Shown here in pieces: positions 1 to 5,117 of a stretch of 5,718 bases of DNA. The position numbers and the translations under genes were made by a program. The notes beneath the pieces are model-generated. The model made no database searches. It saw nothing but the letters and a program-made list of their open reading frames with translations, and was not told the origin of the DNA. The stretch's first letter is position 1. Each line of letters starts with the position of its first letter. The stretch comes from Oscillospiraceae bacterium (GTDB taxonomy: Bacteria; Bacillota; Clostridia; Oscillospirales; Ruminococcaceae): assembly GCA_014858325.1 (NCBI GenBank), contig RKCM01000033.1, positions 1 through 5,718 of the forward strand. Direction: 5' to 3'.

Positions 1-1601
1 TCGGCACCGAGGAGGCAAACTTTGCCCGCACCATCGACGCCGGCATGAACATCCTGAACAACATGATCGACGGTCTGGAGAAGGCACACCAGCACCTGCT
101 GAAGGGCCTGGACGTCTTCAAGCTGAACGATACCTTCGGCTTCCCCCTCGATCTGACCAAGGAGATCGCAGCCGAGCAGGGCATTGAGATCGACGAGGAC
201 GGCTTCCACGCAGAGATGAAGAAGCAGAAGGAGCGCGCCCGTGCCGAGCGCCTCAAGAAGAACATCTCCGGCTGGAGCGAGGATCTGTTCGGCGGGCTGA
301 GCACTGAGCCCACCGAGTTCGTGGGCTACGACACCCTCAAGAGCGACAGCGTGGTGGTGGCCCTGAGCGACGAGGAGGCCCTGACCGACGCCATCGCCAC
401 CGACGAAGAGGCCAAGGACGGCGTGTTGGTGGTGCTGGATAAGACCCCGTTCTACGCCGAGATGGGCGGCCAGGCTGCCGACCACGGCATGATCAGCGGC
501 GCCGAGTGCAGCCTGCGGGTGCTGGACGTGAAGAAGACCCCCAAGGGCTACTACGTCCACACCTGTGTGCTGGAGAGCGGCATCGTGAAGGTGGGCGACC
601 ACCTGACCGCTCGGGTGGATAAGGACTACCGCATGGCCATTGCCCGCAACCACACCGCAACCCACCTGCTGCAGGCAGCCCTGCGCGAGGTGCTGGGCGA
701 CCACGTTCATCAGGCAGGCTCCTATCAGGATGCCGAGATCACCCATTTCGACTTCACCCACTTCAGCGCTGTGACCCCCGAGGAGCTGGCCCGTGTGCAG
801 AAGATCGTCAACGATAAGATCTTTGAGTCCATGGACGTTACCGTCAAGGAAATGGACATCGACGAAGCCAAGAAGCTGGGCGCCATGGCTCTGTTTGGCG
901 AGAAGTACGGCAAGGTGGTCCGCGTTGTAGACATCGAGGGCTGGTCCACCGAGTTCTGCGGCGGCACCCATGTGAAGAACACCGCTCAGATCGGCGGCTT
1001 CAAGATCGTCAGCGAGAGCTCTGTGGCCGCCGGCATCCGCCGCATCGAGGCCGTCACCGGCCGCAACCTGCTGATCCGCGCCAACCTGCAGGAGGCCATG
1101 CTGCACAATGTGGCCAATACCCTGAAGGCCAACAACGTCACCGGCCTGCCCCTGCGCGCCGAGGCCGTGATGGCAGAGAACAAGGCCATGGCCAAGGAGC
1201 TGGAGGAGCTGAAGGCAAAGATCGCAGCCTCCAAGGTGAACGACCTGTTCGATAACGCCGAGGAAGTGGGCGGCGTAAAGATCGCCTCCGCTTACTTCAC
1301 CGGCACCTCCGGCGACACCCTGCGCGGCATGTGCGATTCCATCCGGGATAAGGCCGTCAACCCCTGCGTGGCTGTGCTGGTGGGCAAGGCCGAGGATAAG
1401 ATCACCATGGCCGTCACCGTCAACAAGCTGGCACAGGAAAAGGGCCTGAAGGCCGGTGTCCTCGTCAAGGAGCTGTCTGCCATTGCAGGCGGCAAGGGCG
1501 GCGGCAAGCCCGATTTTGCCATGGCCGGCCTGAAGGACGAGACCAAGATCGACGAGGCTCTGGCTGCCGTCAAGGGCATCGTGGAAAAGCAGCTGGGCTA
1601 A
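1..1601 (+). CDS. alaS: Alanyl-tRNA synthetase, 3' part (5' end outside window)
   Basis: The enzyme charges tRNA-Ala with alanine in the cytoplasm and clears mischarged Ser- or Gly-tRNA-Ala. The reading frame is open from the left edge (first full codon at 3), so the ATG at 45 is internal: the residues before it (GTEEANFARTIDAG) match the conserved stretch after the aminoacylation domain. In order one sees the FGFPLDLT segment (about 135-158), the editing domain with its zinc-binding HTATH (651-665) and CGGTH (957-971) motifs, a helical region rich in Glu, Lys and Ala (about 1150-1220), and the C-terminal DHHA1 domain with a glycine-rich GGKGGGKPD motif (1488-1514). About 533 residues are visible. 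With the roughly 340 residues expected upstream this gives the usual length near 875. The stop is TAA at 1599-1601. Both editing motifs are intact and I see no frameshift. Arg is mostly CGC, as in a well-expressed gene. Confidence 0.97.
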   Translation, partial: GTEEANFARTIDAGMNILNNMIDGLEKAHQHLLKGLDVFKLNDTFGFPLDLTKEIAAEQGIEIDEDGFHAEMKKQKERARAERLKKNISGWSEDLFGGLSTEPTEFVGYDTLKSDSVVVALSDEEALTDAIATDEEAKDGVLVVLDKTPFYAEMGGQAADHGMISGAECSLRVLDVKKTPKGYYVHTCVLESGIVKVGDHLTARVDKDYRMAIARNHTATHLLQAALREVLGDHVHQAGSYQDAEITHFDFTHFSAVTPEELARVQKIVNDKIFESMDVTVKEMDIDEAKKLGAMALFGEKYGKVVRVVDIEGWSTEFCGGTHVKNTAQIGGFKIVSESSVAAGIRRIEAVTGRNLLIRANLQEAMLHNVANTLKANNVTGLPLRAEAVMAENKAMAKELEELKAKIAASKVNDLFDNAEEVGGVKIASAYFTGTSGDTLRGMCDSIRDKAVNPCVAVLVGKAEDKITMAVTVNKLAQEKGLKAGVLVKELSAIAGGKGGGKPDFAMAGLKDETKIDEALAAVKGIVEKQLG

Positions 1602-1610
1602 AAACCCTCT

Positions 1611-1661
1611 CAGCCAATGCTTCGCATTGCCAGCTCCCCCGGAGGGGGAGCCCTTGGCAAT
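1611..1661. repeat. Palindromic CTCCCCC/GGGGGAG interspersed element
   Basis: Two overlapping inverted repeats lie just after the alaS stop. CAATGC (1615-1620) pairs with GCATTG (1624-1629) around a TTC loop. Alternatively ATTGCCA plus GCTCCCCC (1626-1640) pairs with GGGGGAGC and TGGCAAT (1644-1651, 1655-1661) around a GGA loop with a CCT bulge, a stem of 15 base pairs. The two folds share 1626-1629 and so compete. An outer GCCAA/TTGGC pair (1613-1617, 1654-1658) is a further option. No T-tract follows, so it is not a textbook Rho-independent terminator, though it could still shield the alaS mRNA 3' end. I recall very similar CAGCTCCCCC...GGGGGAGCC units scattered between genes in Faecalibacterium-like genomes; only one copy is present here. 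Confidence 0.65.
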
Positions 1662-1663
1662 CG

Positions 1664-1686
1664 CGGGAAAGCATCGCGCTTTTCCG
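1664..1686. other. Hairpin in the alaS-hinT spacer
   Basis: CGGGAAAGC (1664-1672) and GCTTTTCCG (1678-1686) form a 9-bp stem with one G-T wobble around a 5-base ATCGC loop. It sits three bases after the palindromic element. The T run is inside the stem and AAAAC follows, so terminator function on the + strand is doubtful. It could be part of the same mobile or repeated unit, or a structured 5' leader of the next gene. Its role is unknown. Confidence 0.5.
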
Positions 1687-1695
1687 AAAACAGTA

Positions 1696-1723
1696 GGATC
1701 GAGTGCCTCAAGGTGGGGCATCC
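1696..1723. other. Hairpin upstream of the hinT ribosome binding site
   Basis: TGCCTC (1704-1709) pairs with GGGGCA (1715-1720), including one T-G wobble, around a 5-base loop. GGAT (1696-1699) can pair with ATCC (1720-1723) to extend the structure across a bulge, the two pairings competing for A1720. It ends 12 bases before the GGAG of the hinT ribosome binding site, so it could influence translation or mRNA decay of hinT, but nothing in the sequence demonstrates this. It lacks the conserved T-box AGGGTGG-ACCGCG core and I do not recognise it as a known riboswitch. I found no convincing -35/-10 pair in 1602-1747. Confidence 0.4.
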
Positions 1724-1747
1724 AAAAAATCGAAAGGAGCAATTTCC

Positions 1748-2080
1748 ATGGACGATTGTCTGTTTTGTATGATCGCGGCGGGCAAGATCCCCTCGAAGAA
1801 GCTCTACGAGGATGAGCAGGTCGTTGCGTTCTACGACATCAACCCGCAGGCGAAGGTGCACTTTCTGGTCATCCCGAAAACGCACATCGCCTCGGCAGCT
1901 GCCCTGACGGAACAGGACGGTGCTCTGCTGGGCCATATCTTTGCCGTCATCGCCAAGCTGGCCAAGGAGCAGGGCCTCGAAAATGGCTACCGCGTCGTCT
2001 CCAATGTGGGCGAGGACGCAGGCCAGACCGTGAAGCACCTGCACTTCCATGTGCTGGGCGGCGAAAAGCTGCCCGTTTGA
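1748..2080 (+). CDS. hinT: HIT family purine nucleoside phosphoramidase (HinT-type)
   Basis: This is a 110-residue histidine-triad protein, the usual size for the HinT/PKCI branch. Members hydrolyse adenosine 5'-phosphoramidates and aminoacyl-adenylates to AMP as cytoplasmic dimers. The HIT signature is clear at residues 97-101 (H97-L-H99-F-H101, followed by VLGG); the last histidine of the triad is the expected nucleophile. The N-terminus has C4xxC7 (DDCLFC), as in HIT proteins with a metal-binding site, then AGKIPSKKLYEDE and PQAKVHFLVIPKTH, both typical. The start is the ATG at 1748, preceded by AAAGGAG (1733-1739) with 8-base spacing. A longer in-frame GTG at 1703 lies inside a hairpin and has no ribosome binding site. 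The gene follows alaS by 146 bp and precedes a phosphoribosyltransferase by 23 bp, suggesting co-transcription with the latter. The family call is firm; the physiological substrate is unknown. Confidence 0.93.
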   Translation: MDDCLFCMIAAGKIPSKKLYEDEQVVAFYDINPQAKVHFLVIPKTHIASAAALTEQDGALLGHIFAVIAKLAKEQGLENGYRVVSNVGEDAGQTVKHLHFHVLGGEKLPV

Positions 2081-2103
2081 AACGGAAAGGGAGGAAATTG
2101 GAA

Positions 2104-2643
2104 ATGGCAAACACCTATACTCTGCACGTTGCAGGCTTGACCCGTGAGCTGACCATCTGCAAGGTGAACGACCACATGGACATTGCCGCCTTCATCATGC
2201 TGGGCGACGCGGAGCTGACCGTGGCGGCCGCCACCGAGCTGCTGAAGAAGTGCCCGGAGTTCGACATCCTGCTCACCGCCGAGGCCAAGGGCATCCCGCT
2301 GGCCCACGAGATGAGCCGCCAGAGCGGCAAGCCCTACGTCTGCGCACGCAAGGGCGTGAAGCTCTACATGAAGGACCCCGTCATCGTGGAAGACAAGTCC
2401 ATCACCACCGAGGGCAAGCAGAAGCTGGTCATCGACCGCTCTGAGCTGGAGAAGATGAGCGGCAAGCGCGTCCTCGTGGTGGACGACGTCATCTCCACCG
2501 GCGGCTCTCTGAAGGCGCTGGATACGCTGGCCGAGCAGACCCAGTGCACCATCGTGGGCCAGGCCGCCGTCCTCGCCGAGGGCGACGCCGCCGAGCGCAA
2601 GGACATCCTCTTCCTGGAGCAGCTGCCGCTGTTCCTGCACTGA
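2104..2643 (+). CDS. PRPP-dependent phosphoribosyltransferase, Apt-like family
   Basis: This type I phosphoribosyltransferase, 179 residues, would transfer ribose 5-phosphate from PRPP to a base or similar acceptor in the cytoplasm. The PRPP-binding loop is unmistakable at residues 123-135 (VLVVDDVISTGGS, with acidic pair D127-D128 and T132-G133-G134). TAEAKGIPLA supplies the expected pyrophosphate-binding region, and RKGVKLYM (82-89) and LAEGDA (157-162) are features I associate with an Apt-like clostridial subgroup. The N-terminus lacks the RDFPKPGI-type opening of classical adenine phosphoribosyltransferases, so substrate is open: adenine, xanthine, or a regulatory PurR-like role are alternatives, although no DNA-binding domain is present. 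The ATG at 2104 is chosen because GGAGG (2090-2094) sits 9 bases upstream. A TTG at 2077 in the same frame overlaps the hinT stop and has no comparable ribosome binding site. A strong terminator follows. Confidence 0.88.
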   Translation: MANTYTLHVAGLTRELTICKVNDHMDIAAFIMLGDAELTVAAATELLKKCPEFDILLTAEAKGIPLAHEMSRQSGKPYVCARKGVKLYMKDPVIVEDKSITTEGKQKLVIDRSELEKMSGKRVLVVDDVISTGGSLKALDTLAEQTQCTIVGQAAVLAEGDAAERKDILFLEQLPLFLH

Positions 2644-2662
2644 GCGTAAAATAATAGGCAGA

Positions 2663-2678
2663 ACGCCCGCCCGGGCGT
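2663..2678. other. Small GC-rich hairpin before the terminator
   Basis: ACGCCC (2663-2668) pairs with GGGCGT (2673-2678) around GCCC, and CGCCCGGGCG (2668-2677) is itself a perfect 10-base palindrome. It is followed by GAAAAA, not T, so on the + strand it is not a terminator by itself. It may help stabilise the mRNA 3' end together with the next hairpin. Confidence 0.4.
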
Positions 2679-2681
2679 GAA

Positions 2682-2722
2682 AAAGCCGCTGACAACGAGA
2701 GCTGTCGGCGGCTTTCTGCTTT
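2682..2722 (+). terminator. Rho-independent terminator after the phosphoribosyltransferase gene
   Basis: AAAGCCGCTGACA (2682-2694) pairs with TGTCGGCGGCTTT (2703-2715) over 13 base pairs with a single T-G wobble and an 8-base loop, followed by the T-rich CTGCTTT. The A run on the 5' side makes it potentially bidirectional. It separates the hinT-phosphoribosyltransferase unit from the holA unit. Confidence 0.85.
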
Positions 2723-2748
2723 CCAAACCCCATAGAATATGATAAAAT
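2720..2748 (+). promoter_or_regulatory. Candidate sigma-70/A promoter for holA
   Basis: TTTCCA (2720-2725, 4 of 6 matches to TTGACA) and TAAAAT (2743-2748, 5 of 6 to TATAAT) are separated by 17 bases, in the only AT-rich patch of the window. An overlapping TATGAT (2738-2743) is an alternative -10 without a good -35. The -35 abuts the T-tail of the preceding terminator. Transcription would begin near 2755, giving a leader of about 25 bases before the holA start. Confidence 0.55.
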
Positions 2749-2780
2749 AGAACCAATTGGATCAAGAAGGAGGCCGTTCC

Positions 2781-3809
2781 TTGGCAACCGAAACGAAACT
2801 CCGGCAGCTGGCGGACAGCGGCTGCCCGGTCTATTATTTTTACTCCAGCGAGCGCTACCTGGTCCGGCAGGCAGTGGCGGCGGCTGCCCGTGTGCTGGCA
2901 GCGGGGGAGGACGAGGAAACCACCGTGCTGGACGGCGCGGCCCCGGGCATCGAGCCGCTCATCATGGCGGCGGGCACCATCTCGTTTTTTGGCACCCGGC
3001 GCGTAGTGGTGCTGCCCGAGGTGGACCCGGGCGCTTACAGCGATAAAGATCTGGACGAGCTCTGCGAGACGCTGGGCAGTTTGGAAAACGCCGTGGTGGT
3101 GCTGGGCAGCGTCTTTGAGTCGGAGCGCGGCAAGCTCAAGCTGGGCAAGCGGGCGCAAAAGCTGATCAAGGCCTGCCAGAAGCTGGGCTATGCCGAAGAA
3201 CGGGCCAAACCCAAGCCCTATGAGCTGAAAACGATGATGATCGAGCGGGCCAGAGCGCAGGATACCACCCTGCCCGAGGGCGCTGCGGCAGCGCTGCTGG
3301 AGCGCTGCGGCGAGGACCCGTTTTTGCTGGAAAACGAGGTGGACAAGCTCTGCGCCCTCTCGGGCTACCAGACCATTTCGGCCTCCATGGTGGCGGAGAT
3401 GAGCACCGTGAGCCTGGAAGCCGACGTGTTTGAGATGATCCGCATGATCACCGCCAAAAACGCGACGGGCGCGTGCAAAAAGCTGCAGACCCTGCTGCGG
3501 CTGCAGCAGGAGCCCATTGCCATCACAGCCGCCATGATCGGCAGCTATGTGGATTTGTACCGCGTCAAGCTGGGGGCAGCAAAGCGGAAAAGCTACAGCA
3601 CCGTGTTCAAGGAGTTTGGCTACCGGGGCAGCGACTACCGGCTCAAGCGCTCGGCGGAGACGGCGGCGCACTATACGCTGGCCCAGCTGGAAGCCTGCCT
3701 GCAGGTACTGCTGGACCTGGACAAATGTTTGAAGAGCCAGCCTGTGGACGACGAGGTGCTGCTGGAAGCAGCCCTCTGCCGCCTGGCGCTGGCGGGGAGC
3801 GGCCGATGA
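2781..3809 (+). CDS. holA: DNA polymerase III subunit delta (clamp loader)
   Basis: This is the delta subunit of the clamp loader, which opens the beta sliding clamp during chromosome replication. At 342 residues it has the normal family length. The N-terminal AAA+-like region begins with PVYYFYSSERYLVRQA and contains the family stretch SFFGTRRVVVLPE (about residues 68-80). DPFLLENEVDKL (179-190) is the well-conserved middle motif, and VFEMIRMITAKN (216-227) opens the C-terminal helical collar domain that mediates clamp-loader oligomerisation. Delta carries no Walker ATPase function, and no P-loop is seen. The start is a TTG at 2781, chosen because AAGGAGG (2767-2773) lies 7 bases upstream; the in-frame TTG at 2757 lies before this ribosome binding site. 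The TGA overlaps the next gene's ATG (ATGA at 3806-3809), so translation of the two is probably coupled. The gene is likely the first of its operon. Confidence 0.93.
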   Translation: MATETKLRQLADSGCPVYYFYSSERYLVRQAVAAAARVLAAGEDEETTVLDGAAPGIEPLIMAAGTISFFGTRRVVVLPEVDPGAYSDKDLDELCETLGSLENAVVVLGSVFESERGKLKLGKRAQKLIKACQKLGYAEERAKPKPYELKTMMIERARAQDTTLPEGAAAALLERCGEDPFLLENEVDKLCALSGYQTISASMVAEMSTVSLEADVFEMIRMITAKNATGACKKLQTLLRLQQEPIAITAAMIGSYVDLYRVKLGAAKRKSYSTVFKEFGYRGSDYRLKRSAETAAHYTLAQLEACLQVLLDLDKCLKSQPVDDEVLLEAALCRLALAGSGR

Positions 3810-5083
3810 ACGAGAAAAATTTTGTCCACACCAGCCGGGTGCTGATCGTGGAAGGAAAATACGATGCAGCGCGTCTTTCACACCTGACGGATGCGATGAT
3901 CCTGCTGACGGACGGCTTTGCCGTCTACAAGGATAAAAAACGCCAGCAGCTGTTCAAGGCACTGGGACGGAAAAACGGCCTCATCCTGCTGACGGATTCC
4001 GACGCGGCGGGCTTCCGCATCCGCACCTACATCACCAATCTGGTGGGGGAACAAAACGTCGTGCAGGCCTATGTCCCGGCCATCCACGGCAAGGAGAAGC
4101 GGAAGCCCCAGCCCGGCAAAGAGGGCCTGCTGGGGGTGGAAGGGGTGGACGATGCGCTGGTGGTCAAGGCACTGCGGGATGCGCTGGGCCCCGAGGCAGA
4201 CGCCGCCGCCCCCCGCCCGGCCGGGCGGCAGATCACTTACACCGATCTGTATGAGTGGGGGCTTTCCGGCACGGCGGGCAGCGCCGAGCGGAAGACAAAG
4301 CTCCTGTGCGCCCTCGGCCTGCCGCCCCGCCTCTCCAAAAAGGAGCTGGTGGAGGCGCTGAACCGACTGTACACCTTTGAGCAGGTGGATGCCCTGCAGG
4401 CCGAGGTGCTGCAGGCGGAGCCGACCATCCGGGCCGCCATCTTCGATCTGGACGGCACGCTGCTGGACTCCATGGACGTATGGAGCCGCATCGACGTGGA
4501 GTTTCTGGCCAGGCGGGGGCTGGCACTCCCGCCGGACTACACCGAGGCGGTGGCCTCCCGCAGCTTTGTGGAGTCGGCCAAGTATACCATCGCACGGTTC
4601 GGCTTCCCGGACAGCGTGGAGGAGATCATGGCCGAGTGGACCGAGATGGCCCGGGAGGAGTATGCCGAGCGCATCGGGCTGCTGCCGGGCGCGAAGAAAA
4701 CGCTGCTGCGGCTGAAGCAGCAGGGCCTCAAGCTGGGCGTGGCAACGGCCTCGCAGGAGGCGATGTTCCGGCCCTGCCTTGCGCGCAACGGCATTCTGGA
4801 CTGGTTTGACGCCATCTGCTCGGTGGACGAGGTGGGAAAGGGCAAGAACAGCCCCGACGTCTTCCTCCGCACCGCCGAAAAGCTGGGCGTGGCCCCGGAG
4901 GAGTGCGTGGTTTTTGACGATGTGCTCCCGGCGGTGCGGAGCGCCAAGCAGGCGGGGATGAAGGTCTGCGCCGTGTACGAGAAGCACTCCGCCCACAGCC
5001 GGGCCGAGATGGAGCAGGCGGCGGACTGGTATCTGGAAAAGATCACCGACGCGCCGGAGTTCGGCCCGGCAGCCAAACACTGA
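3806..5083 (+). CDS. RNase M5-like Toprim/DUF4093 protein fused to a HAD-IA phosphatase
   Basis: This 425-residue protein joins two enzymes in one uninterrupted frame. Residues about 10-195 are an RNase M5-like Toprim domain: VEGKYD (catalytic Glu16), LTDSDAAG (Asp64, Asp66), then KEGLLGVEGVDD (105-116) and the DUF4093-type helical tail. The family relative RnmV matures 5S rRNA with ribosomal protein L18; whether this protein does so is inference. Residues about 208-415 are a HAD subfamily IA hydrolase with every motif present: DLDGTLLDS (nucleophile Asp214, Asp216), a helical cap of about 80 residues, VATAS (Thr314), GKNSPD (Lys347) and FDD (Asp371, Asp372). Its substrate cannot be predicted. 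The ATG at 3806 overlaps the holA stop and has GGGGAG (3794-3799) 6 bases upstream. In-frame GTG codons at 4385 and 4406 lie near the junction, but neither has a good ribosome binding site. Relatives of both halves are normally separate proteins of about 190-220 residues. Confidence 0.88.
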   Translation: MNEKNFVHTSRVLIVEGKYDAARLSHLTDAMILLTDGFAVYKDKKRQQLFKALGRKNGLILLTDSDAAGFRIRTYITNLVGEQNVVQAYVPAIHGKEKRKPQPGKEGLLGVEGVDDALVVKALRDALGPEADAAAPRPAGRQITYTDLYEWGLSGTAGSAERKTKLLCALGLPPRLSKKELVEALNRLYTFEQVDALQAEVLQAEPTIRAAIFDLDGTLLDSMDVWSRIDVEFLARRGLALPPDYTEAVASRSFVESAKYTIARFGFPDSVEEIMAEWTEMAREEYAERIGLLPGAKKTLLRLKQQGLKLGVATASQEAMFRPCLARNGILDWFDAICSVDEVGKGKNSPDVFLRTAEKLGVAPEECVVFDDVLPAVRSAKQAGMKVCAVYEKHSAHSRAEMEQAADWYLEKITDAPEFGPAAKH

Positions 5084-5117
5084 AAAAGACAAAAATACGG
5101 AGCGGAGGTGCAGCAGG

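Noticed and set aside
45..1601. Full-length gene starting at the ATG at 45
   Set aside because: The frame stays open to the left edge with conserved AlaRS residues, and the catalytic aminoacylation domain is missing, so this is an internal Met of a gene that begins outside the window.
1703..1747. GTG start at 1703 extending hinT by 15 residues
   Set aside because: It lies inside a hairpin without a ribosome binding site, and the ATG at 1748 has AAAGGAG at good spacing and gives the standard HinT N-terminus.
1691..1747. T-box or other riboswitch ahead of hinT
   Set aside because: AAGGTGGGGCATCC only superficially resembles the T-box antiterminator; the ACCGCG part, specifier loop and T-tract terminator are missing.
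1627..1815. Small + strand open frame of 62 codons in the alaS-hinT spacer
   Set aside because: It starts inside the palindromic element, has no ribosome binding site and runs out of frame into hinT.
1987..2787. Open frame on the - strand (266 codons) opposite the phosphoribosyltransferase
   Set aside because: Low-complexity His, Leu, Gln and Gly-rich translation, antisense to a clear gene; no motif seen.
3473..3805. Possible N-terminal extension of the Toprim-HAD protein inside holA
   Set aside because: The extension is Ala, Gly and Pro-rich and out of frame with the conserved holA sequence. The ATG at 3806 has a good ribosome binding site and begins just before the Toprim core.
2364..3881. 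Long open frame on the - strand (505 codons) across the holA region
   Set aside because: It lies antisense to holA and the phosphoribosyltransferase, crosses a terminator and promoter, and its translation is rich in Arg, Gln, His and Leu, as expected for the complement of GC-rich genes. No domain is recognisable.
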